From: Cordylochernes scorpioides
Taxonomy: Eukaryota; Arthropoda; Arachnida; Pseudoscorpiones; Chernetidae
DNA length: 64,000 nucleotides
Assembly: GCA_030710605.1 (NCBI GenBank)
Contig: CP092877.1
Coordinates: 39,340,152-39,404,151 of the forward strand
Reading direction: 5' to 3'
In this document: positions 23,130 to 33,066 of the stretch, piece by piece
How the letters are laid out: every line of letters starts with the position of its first letter
How positions within the stretch are numbered: the first letter of the stretch is position 1
Notes under the pieces: model-generated
The model's input: only the letters and a program-made list of their open reading frames with translations
Told to the model about the DNA's origin: nothing
The model's database searches: none
Made by a program: the position numbers and the translations under genes

Positions 23130-23761
23130 TGTGATGATTTAAGACCATGGAATTGTTGTAAATAATCCAGATATCTACTACCACATGTTCCACCACGTAA
23201 TTGTATATAACTTGTTATTTACTGCAAATATAAAGCATCACATAATATCATTCTGTACCGCGTAAGACTCTAATAAAGTATAGCAACTGTACAGATAGAA
23301 GGAATGGATAATAACAGGAGAAAATTAAGCTTAAAACTAATCAGGCTTAGGTGAGAATAGGAGAGCAGACCTAGCGAGCCCAGTCCAATTTTTACGAGGT
23401 CGTGGCCCTCCTGGATAATGTAACTTCCCCCCCCCCTGTTTACGCCAGAAAAGGGCAGTGACCTGTATGGACCCAGCGCAGCCATAAAAGGAGGCCCCAA
23501 GCCTCAGGTAGTCAGTCCTTAGTTAGTCTTTGTTTCAGCCCCAGTCCGCTAGACGCTCCGATAGAGGTAAACCCTTTCCTGCCAGAAATCTCCTCGTCCC
23601 ATTCCTTCTTGACGTTCAGACGCTTCTTAGTGGAATCTCTGTTTGCTTATTTCACTTTTGGCCCAGCTGTGTCGCCTTCCACAATGACTGCACGGTAGAG
23701 TTGACATCGAGGTTCGTCTAGCATCAGGTAACACTGGTCCCAGAGGTCCCAAGATATCACA
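23130..23761 (+). repeat. Gypsy-2 3' LTR
   Basis: 632 bp, the same sequence as 10,885-11,514 apart from scattered substitutions and a longer C run near 23,430. It starts TGTGATGATTTAAG and ends GATATCACA, followed by TATA. It delimits the element at 10,885-23,761 (12.9 kb including nested insertions). Confidence 0.92.
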
Positions 23762-24317
23762 TATATACTTTTAAAACCCTCCCTTTTAACCATATATATG
23801 TTATAAAAATGAATAAAAAAGATTGAATGAGATTTTCTGTTGATTTTGGAATTGTTGTGAATATCTTGATTTTGGTTATCTTGAGAATTAAGCTATGGCG
23901 GTGCAGTCGTGGTTAAAATCTTGAAAGCATAATAACAAAAATGATCTTGATAAGAGATTGTTTTAATCGAGTTAAAGTAATATATAAGAACATATTTTGA
24001 TTAAAGTACTACCTAGCTTAAGGCGTAAGAATAAAAAAATGAAAAGCTTATTTACATAATGTACAAATGTTTTGAGCCGATCAACGGGGAACAACAACAA
24101 TGAGAATTTTTAGAGAAAGCGTGACCTCTGGCGGTCGATTTAAACAGAGTATTTGTATCTATAAAATATATTTTTAAATAAAGCAATACCTTAATTTAAC
24201 ATTTCAAATAATACCTTTATATAACATTTCCCCCCTGTGAAAAGAGTAATATGGGCAGAGAGAAAAGTGAAAAAAATATAGTTTAAAAAAAAAGATAAAA
24301 TGATGATAAAGAGAATA

Positions 24318-24790
24318 AAGTGAGAGGTGATATTGCATGATCATATTGGCTTGTTGTGAGCCAATAGATTGGAAAAGACATGAGAAAAATGATATGTGCA
24401 ATAATTATAAAATATTGGCTGATAAAGAGTGAAAATGTGGCAAAGAGAAAAAAATAAATTGGTGTTCCATCATCGTATTGGCTTATGATGAACCAATAGA
24501 TAGGGAAGATAAATGAGAAAATTGACCCATTATAAGAATGAAGAAAGAAAATAAAATGCATGATTATTAAAAAGTGAGAAATAAAAAGGTGATATTCCAT
24601 GATCATATTGGCTTGTTGTGAACCAATAGATTGGAAAAGACAAGGATAAAAATGATACACATAATATTAGAAATGTGGAAGAAAAATAAAATGAATGAAA
24701 ATTACAAAAGTGAAATTAAAAGGTGGTTTTCCTAGATCATATTGGCTTGTTGTGAACCAATAGATTGGAAATAGACAAAATAAATGCACA
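24318..24790 (+). repeat. Four tandem units of about 130 bp inside the LTR element
   Basis: The motif ATTGGCTTGTTGTGAACCAA followed by TAGATTGGAAAAGAC recurs with CCAATAG at 24,361, 24,493, 24,623 and 24,757. Each unit holds a small inverted repeat ATTGG...CCAAT. Confidence 0.8.
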
Positions 24791-25829
24791 TATAATAAAA
24801 AATGAGGAAGGAAATAAAATGAATTATAATTACAAAAGTATATGAATGAAAAATTATGAAGAACATGGAAAACAATATGAAAATAATTAAATTTGTAAAG
24901 GATAGGTGGAAACATTGGATGATTATAAGAAAAAGGCATTTGTGAAAAACAATAAGTTGAGACAGAGTTTATGTACAAAAGGCAAATGTAAAAACAAGGA
25001 ATGGATATGTAAAGATAAATGAATCAATGGTAAGAATAAAGAGTGGTCACTTGAAGAAAAAAGAATCAAGGTGGTTAAAAATAAAGAGCTAAAATTTATA
25101 TATGTTGGTAGCGCTAAATTTGCATATTTGTTAGGTGATATAAGAAATGATGGAAATAATTGTGTTATCAAAATAAAATAAAAAAGGAAAGGTTGAAATA
25201 TGTTAAACAATGAAAAATATTAGCTAATTATTTAAAAGATATTGATAGTGTAAGACAATGTAATTTATTATTGTTGTTGTTTTCTTGGCCGACTCTTTTA
25301 CATATGGTGTTTAAAACTGATATAGTGTTAATAGTTTAAATTATTTGAAAATGTTTCAAAAGTAAAATATGTAATGGGAGATATATTAGCTAATTTACAT
25401 ATATTTAAGTTTACAATGTAAAATTATGACATGATATAAAAGTAATTTTTGGTGAAAATGGGCTAAATTATTTGCACAAATTTAAATTTAAAGATAAAAA
25501 ATGGCATGAGGTATATTATGGCATTTAGGAGCTAACTATACAAAGGAAAACTAAGGATTAAAGGGTGTGTGGTATTAAAATGGCAAAAAGAGCTATGGAA
25601 AAATTGATATCTAAAAATGATTTGACAAAAGGAATATATCTCTAAATATGCGAATGAAAACTATTGAGAAGCATGGGTGAGAATTAAAAAAGTGGATATT
25701 AGGTAAATTATGTAAAAGGTAGTTACAAAGTACCTTGGATGACGGGCTGGATTTGAAGATCTCGGGAGATGACTGGCGTTGAGCGGAAGATGTGATGGCT
25801 GGAGATGAAAGGGAGAAGGCGATGACTTG

Positions 25830-26170
25830 TTGAAGCTATGGTTGTTTGTTGAGAAGGCTATGGCTGTTTGTGGAGAATGCAATGTTTGCTTGTGGAGAAT
25901 GCTATGTTTTCTTGTGGAGATGACTATGGTTTCTTGCGGAGTAGCTATGTTTGCTTGCGGAGAGTGCTATGTTTGCTTGTGGAGAATGCTATGTTTTCTT
26001 GTGGAGAATGCTATGTTTTCTTGTGGAGATGACTATGGTTTCTTGCGGAGAATGCTATGTTTTCTTGTGGAGATGACTATGTTTACTTGTGAAGAAGGCC
26101 ATGTTTGCCTGTATTGGGCTACGATTGGGGTAGGTTATTTCTTGTTGAATTGGACTATGTTTGATTAGGG
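25830..26170 (+). repeat. Minisatellite of 20-24-bp units
   Basis: Imperfect units of the type GAATGCTATGTTTTCTTGTG, alternating with GATGACTATGGTTTCTTGCG, run about 13 times and decay toward the right. An open frame crosses it, but its protein is just the repeat and is not considered real. Confidence 0.8.
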
Positions 26171-26783
26171 ATGGCTATGTTCGCTTGAATTGGTCTATGT
26201 CTTTTTAAAGTAGGTTATTTTTGGTTGAAATGAGCTATTTTTGATTGAAATGAACTATTTTTGATTGGGAAAGCTATTTTTGATTGGAAGATTTGCATAT
26301 TTGAATTTGAAAAATTTTGCTTTTGGCATTTTGAACACACAGGTAAATATACTGCCGGCTTATATAATATAAAAAAAAGATTTTCTGCTGTATTTTAGAT
26401 CATGTTGAGGATTATAGTAATGCAGTTATTTGTTGGTTCTTTTTGGTACTAAATAGTATTGGTAATGCAGTCGTGGCCAGAATCTTGAAAGTAAAATAAT
26501 AAAATAAGTTTTGATAAGAGATTGTTTTAATTGAGCTTTAGGATAAACATAATTTGATAAAAGTACTGCCTGGCTTAAGGCGTAAGAATAAATAAAACAA
26601 AATATTATTTACATAATTACAAACATGTTTGAGCCGACCAACGGGGAACAACAACGAGTTTTTATAGTGGAAGCATGACCTCTGGCGGTCGATTTAGCAG
26701 AGTATTTTATCTATGAAATATAATTTTAAATAAAATAATACTTTAATATAACATAATTTTAAATAAAATATTTTAATATAACA

Positions 26784-27393
26784 TATATAGTTTTTTTTCC
26801 TTAATACCTTTTTTTTTAATCTTATATATATATATATGCGTGATTCTATTAGGTAATTTTTCTTTCTTTTTAATAAATATACCTGATGTACATTGAAATA
26901 TTATTTTATTGGTCTAAATTAAAATTTGTTTAGCCAAAAAATGATTGGTTAATTTCCCCATCAACATTATTGCTAGCCGGCACAGCTTTAGGTCTCTACA
27001 TGTGCCATAGAGGAATAAATTTGTGGTCTGGTTTTCTGCAGCCACTGGCGCCCTAATATTTGGACATGTAGAGATCTGGAAATAGTTTATTTAATGACAA
27101 CAACGATAAAAACATAAAAAATCATCCCGATTTTAACACTGGCGCCCAAAGCGTGGCATAATTATATTTATAATTTTCTTCTTCTATTATATTAAAAGTA
27201 TAAAATTATCACGATTTTAACATATTTGTGAAAATTTACATTTTTATATTTTAAAAACACACAAAGTTTGGAGCGGGACGTTTCACAAGAGTGACATCCA
27301 CGGCGCCAATTTATAATTGTGTGTAACGAATAGTATTTGAATAAAAATAATTAATCGAGTAAAACCCGGGCGTTGCCCGGGTTATTCAGCTAA
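26784..27393 (+). mobile_element. Helitron-like region with 3' end
   Basis: The end is clear: the hairpin CCCGGGCGTTGCCCGGG at 27,365-27,381, eight bases, then CTAA at 27,390-27,393 followed by T. The last 140 bp match the 3' part of the minus-strand Helitron at 33,067. The 5' boundary is not determined and could be anywhere after the LTR element at 26,783. No coding capacity is visible. Confidence 0.6.
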
Positions 27394-27652
27394 TTGATTA
27401 TAAATGTTCTGCCCTCCAGGAACCTGGTTTATAAAAAAAACTCTTTTATAAATGTTGATTTTGTGCATGTGCCTTAAATAAATTGCTGTGTCATTCTGAA
27501 GTTTGTCTTTCCTAATTTTCTACGTTACAATATATATAGTCTGTTTGGTTCATACTTATGGATGATCAATGTCTATATCACTCCTGGGTAGCTGGCCCTA
27601 TTCATCTCATCAATTGATTTAAATCTCCTAGACATTAATCAAATAAATACTA

Positions 27653-28132
27653 CAGGTTTCTGGAGGTGAGTTTCTTTTATTAAACGTAATTACGTAATTA
27701 AACCGGGGCTCGGTGGAAGGATGATCTAAACCATTGGTTTTCAACCGCTACGACCTGGGATCGAATCCCACATTGGGTACTTTTTTATAATTAAAAAAAA
27801 TGCTCCAATGGCCCCTGATTCTTGTGAAATTCCAACCCCACCAGCGAGTGCAAGTAACCAAACAAGGACTCTGGCACATTTGTAAATGCAAAAGTCGAAC
27901 TGCTTTTCACATGTGTAGACATGTAGTGTACTTACAGTAAAAGCTCTCGCTAACTACCCAACATGATAAATGTAATCTTGAGATTTCGGGCATCTCTCCC
28001 CTTCTACAGAAGTACATAGAAACATATAAACGCCGTTATGTTTCTATGTACTCCTGTAGAAGGGCAGAGATGCCTGAAAGCTCGAAATTACGTTTAATGA
28101 AGCTAAAGAAACTCATATCCAGAAACCTGTAC
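27653..28132. mobile_element. TIR element (MITE) carrying a SINE
   Basis: Outer inverted repeats of about 40 bp: ACAGGTTTCTGGAGGTGAG at the left and its complement at 28,113-28,132. An inner hairpin (about 27,980-28,085) pairs TTCTACAGAAGTACATAG with its complement. A related copy without the SINE lies at 37,297-37,438. It is non-coding. Confidence 0.7.
27700..27950 (+). repeat. tRNA-derived SINE, copy 1
   Basis: The tRNA-like head has the B-box GGGATCGAATCCC at 27,756. The body reads TTCCAACCCCACCAGCGAG and CTTTTCACATGTGTAGACAT. The same head and body occur reversed at 59,725-59,945, which establishes the family and orientation. Confidence 0.75.
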
Positions 28133-28392
28133 AATTTATCTCGTATTTGATTTGTTATTCTACTCACCTGAAGATGTTTTCAAACGGTATGATTCCATCT
28201 TCTAACTAGAAACATAAATTAGCAAATCAATTTAACTATTAAGTGTAAAATGACTGCAATAGATTTTCGATTTAAGACTGAGCCACGGCTATCGGCTATC
28301 TCTTGGTAGATGTTGACTTTGAAATATAGGGAATGGAACCTGGTGATGATGATAAAATACCGAATTTAAGACGAACTAAGACTTCCAGTATT

Positions 28393-28511
28393 GCCTACGG
28401 CCATACCACATTGAAAACACCGGTTCTCGTCTGATCACCGAAGTTAAGCAATGTCGGGCCTGGTCAGTACTTGGGAGGGTGACCACCTGGGAACACCGGG
28501 TGCTGTAGGCT
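28393..28511 (+). rRNA. 5S ribosomal RNA (gene or pseudogene)
   Basis: 119 nt that read as a full metazoan 5S rRNA. The 5' end GCCTACGGCCATACCAC pairs with the 3' CTGTAGGC (helix I). The internal control regions are AAGTTAAGCAATGTCGGGCC and GGGTGACCACCTGGGAACACC. A TTTT run at 28,517-28,520 could terminate Pol III. Compared with the usual invertebrate form, the TTGGATGGG block reads TTGGGAGGG. It is single, not in a tandem array, and sits among transposons, so it may be a dispersed copy or pseudogene. Confidence 0.85.
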
Positions 28512-28522
28512 ATTACCTTTTG

Positions 28523-28581
28523 TTGGGGCTCCAAAATCGCATATATTTTGGTTAGCAGCCTAGTAGATAAAGATATTTCCT
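28523..28581 (+). repeat. Module M copy downstream of 5S
   Basis: TGGGGCTCCAAAATC...GGTTAGCAGCCTAGTAGATAAAGATATTTC is a diverged copy of the 60-bp module at 9,582-9,641. It starts about a dozen bases after the 5S sequence. Confidence 0.6.
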
Positions 28582-28827
28582 GACTTCCTCCGGTACCGTG
28601 GCTCGGTCACTTTACCAAAATGTAAGAAACTTACTGGAAGAAAGTATCCCGATAATTCATCTTCATCAAATCCAAGATTGTGTAGACTGCAACAAATAAA
28701 TTTATTAGGAAGGGAGTGAAATTGTTTACAATTATAATGGTAATATTGTGTGTATGCCTTTTGTATGCATATTCTATTAAATTTGGCCTCCAATCTCTTT
28801 ACTTGAATTAAATAGAAGCACCTAGTA

Positions 28828-29024
28828 CAGGGGTCGGCAAACTTTTGAGTCAGAAGAGTCAAAAATTACAATTTACAAAGTTTTTAAAGATCCACAAAAT
28901 GTTTTCTTGCCATCAATAAATAGTACTCGAATAATTATTTTTGCGTATGGAACTATATAAAGAGCCGCAGCTTCACATCCAAAGAGCCGCATGTGGCTCG
29001 CAAGCCGCAGTTTGTCGACCCCTG
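28828..29024. mobile_element. hAT MITE, copy 1
   Basis: Inverted ends CAGGGGTCGGCAAAC and GTCGACCCCTG. The interior has the family block AGAGCCGCATGTGGCTCGC. The flanks share CTAG in partially decayed 8-bp duplications. It is non-coding. Confidence 0.8.
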
Positions 29025-29064
29025 GTCTAGAACCATTTTAGTAGGTCGTTGAGGTACAGTCTAC

Positions 29065-29108
29065 ACCAAGCTGATGAAGACCAAGAGCCTGACACGTGTG
29101 TTCGTGGT
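29065..29108 (+). ncRNA. Decayed hammerhead ribozyme copy
   Basis: The same layout as at 29,856: ACCAAG, CTGATGA (29,071-29,077), a helix II region, then GACA where GAAA is required, and TTCGTGGT for helix I. The A14 change and the broken helix III make activity unlikely. Confidence 0.6.
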
Positions 29109-29855
29109 TGGATTTTCTTGTTAGTGAAATAAAATATTTGTGTAAATTTCTGTAAATAAAAAAACACCCTTAGTTGGAATTTTCTCCTATAGATTGTAGA
29201 ACGCAATCAGAAACGTTCAGTTGTAGGATCAGGAGTAGCTTTTCCATAATGAAATATATCCGTCGGATAATGTTGCCACATCTAACAATTATTCTCTAAA
29301 CAAATCACATTTCCCACCACGGAATCTGAAACATCAAGTCTTCAAATTGATTCGATATAAGTGAAATAAGTTTTTTTTTAATATCGTTTTTTTTTTAATT
29401 AAAAGAAAGAAAATGCGGGATTCGATCCCTTCCACAGACCCCCGGTGTCTATAATGTATGTTGTGTAATAATAAATGTAAGAAAAATGTCAGAAAATTGT
29501 GTTACTTACCCAAATTCAGGATCGAAGTAGTCTGCAGACTGAAACAGACAAAAGCATATTCAATAGCAAGTTTACCACAAATGGGCGATGATTTTTGGTC
29601 GAAAACTCTCAATCTTACAATTGTATTTTATCCCTTTAAATTAAATATTGAATCGTATCTTTTTTTAAATATCTACAATAAAATATATACCCAAAATTTG
29701 CAAAACAAATTCTACCTGCGGTAAATTTGAGAACATTTTGAAAATTGTGTAACAAATTGTGTCGCGGTCTCACGCAATTCTGGCCTTAACTACCCGTTTC
29801 ATGATTTTTCAGGATGCTTGAATGACCAGTTTTTCGTCGTTGAGGTACAGCTTGC

Positions 29856-29897
29856 ACCACGCTGATGAGGGTCAACAGCCCGAAACGCGTCCGTGGT
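29856..29897 (+). ncRNA. Type I hammerhead ribozyme
   Basis: Core strand CUGAUGA at 29,862-29,868. Helix II is GGG/CCC (29,869-29,871 with 29,879-29,881) closed by a TCAACAG loop. G12-A13-A14 are at 29,882-29,884. Helix III is the palindrome ACGCGT (29,885-29,890). The cleavage nucleotide is C at 29,891, so the predicted cut is 29,891/29,892. Helix I pairs ACCACG (29,856-29,861) with CGTGGT (29,892-29,897), 6 of 6. A further GCT/AGC pairing outside (about 29,850 and 29,899) leaves an internal loop of the kind that docks with loop 2. All invariant core bases are present. The very short helix III suggests it works as a dimer. Confidence 0.85.
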
Positions 29898-30040
29898 TAG
29901 CTTTTCTTGATTAATCAAGAATGGGTATTTGGTCAATTCTGGAATAATTAAAAATCAACGAGAATAGTTGATATTTATTCCGATAGATGGCGCAAGCCAT
30001 CAGCAACTTTCAGTTACACGATAAGGAGATGCCTTTTTCA

Positions 30041-30240
30041 TAAAGTATTTATTATTTTATTAACAGAGTATCATTTTTTATGTTTATATTTTGCTACTCT
30101 GTAAACTTCCCTCTTTACATATCTTTGTTTGTTCTTGCCTTAAAAAAATTGCTGTGTCATCCTGAAGTTTGTCTTTTTGTTAGCAGCCCCGTAAATAAAG
30201 ATATTTCAGAAGTTTGTCTTTCTCTGATTTTCCACGTGGG
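30041..30240 (+). repeat. Solo LTR of the TRIM family, 5'-clipped
   Basis: From AGTATTTATTATTTTATT to GTCTTTCTCTGATTTTCCACG this matches the reverse complement of the LTRs of the TRIM at 47,571-48,234. A 32-bp module M fragment interrupts it at 30,177-30,208. Confidence 0.65.
30177..30208 (+). mobile_element. 32-bp module M fragment
   Basis: A 5'-truncated copy of the 60-bp module (from TTAGCAGCCCCG to GATATTTCA) inserted in the solo LTR. It is flanked by an exact 13-bp duplication GAAGTTTGTCTTT (30,164-30,176 and 30,209-30,221). Confidence 0.75.
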
Positions 30241-30489
30241 AATAGTGATGAGACTAACGGGTATGTAAAAATAGATAATAAATTATTGTTCTATAAGTAG
30301 GTCTTAAGATATACGTACCTTGGTAACGAATAAAGATCAACACAGGTATATGAGTCAGTTTAATCTGATTTCTATCCTTAAAATCCATATCTGTGAAATA
30401 TATAACAAAGAGGAGTTAAGAGTGGTAGAGATATGACAACACCTATTTCTTAACCCTATCAATAACTACAGCAATGATTTTTCATATTA

Positions 30490-31010
30490 GAATAGTATTA
30501 TTTACATAGCAATAACGCGTCATCTATATAATACAAATGAAAACACCAAAACACGAATGTTTCTTTTCACAAATATACCAAACTTCTACTCTCCTTACTT
30601 CGATGAAAAAAATAAATTGGCGCGTTATTGCTATGTAATAATTTATGCCTAACTGGCCTTGTTCTTATTGTTTGTGGAAGAGCATTGCTCGATGCAAATA
30701 TTTATATGTATATCTACTGTCCTGAAAGCTTATGTTCATAGTTTGCTTAAATACTATTTCTAAGATTCCACCCTTCAGTGTAGAATATAAAAGTAGAATG
30801 ATCCAATACAGTATTAGATATCTAAAGAAGCGGTCTGATAGATTAAATTGGCGAAACCGCTGGGAGGGTTCACTACTAATGAGCCAAGCCCTCCGAATAT
30901 ATTTTTTTAATTGCCGTAAGGAGAGTAGAAGTTTGATTTATTTGTGAAAAGAAACATTGTCGTTTTGGTGTTTTCATTTGTAATAATATTATTTATAAAG
31001 CAATAACGCG
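30490..31010 (-). mobile_element. Foldback family FB, copy 3 (composite)
   Basis: 30,641-31,010 is a whole reverse-oriented unit of the family, from AGCAATAACGCG at its right end through TTTCTACTGTCC-type and GGTTTCGCC blocks to the TTTGCATCGAGCAATGC segment near 30,690. Its left end joins a short foldback (30,495-30,640) whose ends are ACATAGCAATAACGCG and its complement. Confidence 0.65.
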
Positions 31011-31510
31011 CTATTTCTAAGAAATAGAACCATAAAGCGCACGAATGTTTCTTTAACAAATAAAACAAATTTCTACTGACCTTACTGCGATAAAAAAAAT
31101 AATGGAAGCTTGACTCATCAGTGGTGAACCCTCCCAGCAGTGTGTTTCGACAATTCAATCTACCAGACCGCTTCTCAGAGCTTTAATACTGTATTGGACG
31201 ATTCAGCTTATATAGGCAACAATGACGGCTTAGTTATGGTATTGTATCAAACCAAGGACATAAGCCTTTTTTTCTAAAAATACCATAACCAAGATTCTAC
31301 AGTGTAGCATATAAAAGCAGAATGATCCAATACAGTATTAAAGCTCTAAAAGTGGTCTGGTGGATTGAATTGGCGAAACCGCTGGGAGGATTCATAACTG
31401 ATGAGCTAAGCTCTCCCACAATTTTCATCGCAGTAAGGATAGTAGAAGTTTGTTTTTTATTTAAAAAGAAACATTCGTGCATTAGGTGTAATTCTATTTC
31501 TTATTAAAAT
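31011..31510. mobile_element. Foldback family FB, copy 4
   Basis: Inverted repeat with its centre near 31,255. The left arm has TTACTGCGAT, CTCATCAGTGGTGAACCCTC and ACTGTATTGGACGATTC. The right arm is the complement, ending AAACATTCGTGC and CTATTTCTTA. The flanks read CTATTTCTA and CTATTTCTTA, a possible duplication that is hard to separate from the arm. Confidence 0.7.
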
Positions 31511-31829
31511 ATTATTAAAGGAATTTTACATATACAGTACATTTGCATATTAAACTAATAACACGTAAACACAAACGAAAGTACTTCAATTATTTGCATA
31601 TTTCGAAACGTTTACAAGTTTCATCAAAACATCAATATATGAAGATTGTTTCAACACATCTCAATTTTTAATAATCCATAAAAATCAATTTCTTAACTTT
31701 TGCATATCTGGGGTATGTAAATTAAATGCTAAATAGATTTATTCTATCAAACCTACTGAATAAATTATTAGGAAATTGTATGTGTAAAGCCAGGTAAAGA
31801 AATACTTCAACATATAGGCTATATATAAT
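31511..31829. other. No gene recognised
   Basis: AT-rich spacer between two foldback copies. Confidence 0.5.
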
Positions 31830-32305
31830 AAAATGAGAGGATTTAAGCACTAATGTTTCTTTTTTACACAATACAAACTTCTACTGTCCTTACTGCGATG
31901 AAAAAATATATTGGGAGGGATTGGTTCATCAGTGGTGAACCCTCTCATAGGTTTCGCAAATTTAATCTACTAGACCGCTTCTTAGAGCTCTAATACTGTA
32001 TTGGACGATTCTGCTTATATATGCTACACTGAAGGGTAAAATCTTAGAAATTGCTTCAAGAAAACTATGGACATAAGCTTATAGGACAGTAGAATTACAT
32101 ATAAATATTTGCATCGAGCAATGCTCTTCCGCAAACAATAAGGACAAGGCTAGTTAGGAATAAATTAATACAAAGCAATAACACGTCATCTATATATATA
32201 AAATGAAAGGATTTAAGGGCAGTAGAAGTTTGTATTGTATATAAAAGAAACATTCGTGTTTAAATCCTTTCATTATATATAGATGGCGTGTTATTGCTTC
32301 GTATT
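31830..32305 (+). mobile_element. Foldback family FB, copy 5 (composite)
   Basis: The forward unit (31,830 to about 32,163) has the same internal order as copy 3, including CATCGAGCAATGCTCTTCC. It is followed directly by a short palindrome (32,163-32,303) with ends ATACAAAGCAATAACACG and its complement, and a fold point near 32,220. Copies 3 and 5 share this composite structure in opposite orientation. Confidence 0.65.
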
Positions 32306-32329
32306 GATATAGGCTTTTTTTTTTTTTTA

Positions 32330-32490
32330 ACGAGCGTACGTGGTTAGCTTTTCTTGATTAATCATGAATGAGTATTTGGCCAATTCTGGAATAATTAAAA
32401 ATCAACTGTTAGTTGATATTTATTCCGACATATACCGCAAGCTATCAGTAACATTTAGTTGTACAATAAGGAGATGCCTTTTTCTTAATT
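32330..32490 (+). repeat. Tail copy of the hammerhead element, 5'-truncated
   Basis: It starts at ACGTGGTTAGCTTTTCTTG, that is, just about at the hammerhead cut position, and continues with the same tail as 29,892-30,045. The upstream ribozyme strand is missing. Confidence 0.65.
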
Positions 32491-32508
32491 TATCTACCTG
32501 ATTTTGAC

Positions 32509-32694
32509 CAGGTGTCGGCAAACTGCGGCTTGCGAGCCACATGCGGCTCTTTGGATGTGAAGCTGCGGTTCTTCATATAGTTCCATGCACAAATATTATT
32601 TATGCCATTGCTATTAATTTTTGGAAAAAAAATTCTGGCTATTTAAAAACTTTGAAATTTTGTAAATTGTAATTTTTTACTTTTCCGACCCCTG
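32509..32694. mobile_element. hAT MITE, copy 2
   Basis: Left end CAGGTGTCGGCAAACTGC, right end CCGACCCCTG. The interior GAGCCACATGCGGCTCTTTG is shared with the copies at 28,828, 40,147 and 57,019. Confidence 0.75.
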
Positions 32695-33066
32695 TCTTAG
32701 TAAAATTTCACTTTTATACTATTTTTCCACATTATTTAGTTAGATTTATCATCATTAGGATGCAGCACTGGTATGACAACTAAATAACGTCGAAAAAACT
32801 TTTTTTTTTAAATCGATCCAGAAAAAGTTTTACCTTTGGCGGGTTTTCGTATTCATTCTCGAACAGGGTAGTATCATAGTTGATATACCTGCAACATTTT
32901 CAAGATTTTAGAAGTTTTTGATACATTTGACAAAAAAGTATCAGATTCTCACTTGCAATCTTTGTTGCATTTCTTAAAACACTGAGATGGGTTGACTTGA
33001 TTGATGCAACTGGTTCGGTCACCTGTATCACATATTTTTTATTAAGGATTTTATTTTATAGAGAGA
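32695..33066. other. No gene recognised
   Basis: AT-rich spacer with no recognisable element or coding region. Confidence 0.5.

Larger units (their letters stand above)
23809..26783 (-). mobile_element. Non-coding LTR element (LARD/TRIM-like)
   Basis: Two direct repeats of about 420-430 bp (23,809-24,226 and 26,353-26,783) share CTTAAGGCGTAAGAATAAA and GACCTCTGGCGGTCGATTTA. Both end ATATAACA (TG...CA on either strand). A purine-rich AGGGGGGAAA abuts the left LTR on the minus strand, fitting a polypurine tract and a minus orientation. The 2.1-kb interior has no recognisable gag or pol, only tandem repeats and biased open frames. It lies 47 bp beyond the Gypsy-2 3' LTR. TATAT-type sequence on both sides could be the target duplication. 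Confidence 0.78.
29031..30045 (+). mobile_element. Retrozyme- or Penelope-like element with two hammerhead-bearing direct repeats
   Basis: Two direct repeats of about 220 bp (from about 29,040 and 29,830, offset 791 bp) begin TCGTTGAGGTACAG. Each carries a hammerhead motif followed by TTTTCTTG and an AATTAAAAATCAACG-type tail ending near AGGAGATGCC. The second motif is near-consensus, while the first has lost core bases. The roughly 560 bp between them has no recognisable RT or GIY-YIG domain. Hammerheads sit in the terminal repeats of Penelope-like elements and define the units of non-coding retrozymes; either reading fits. Tail copies without the ribozyme occur at 32,330 and 56,510-56,735. 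Confidence 0.6.

Noticed and set aside
25827..26168. 113-residue cysteine-rich open frame
   Set aside because: It is the translation of a 20-24-bp minisatellite inside a non-coding LTR element.
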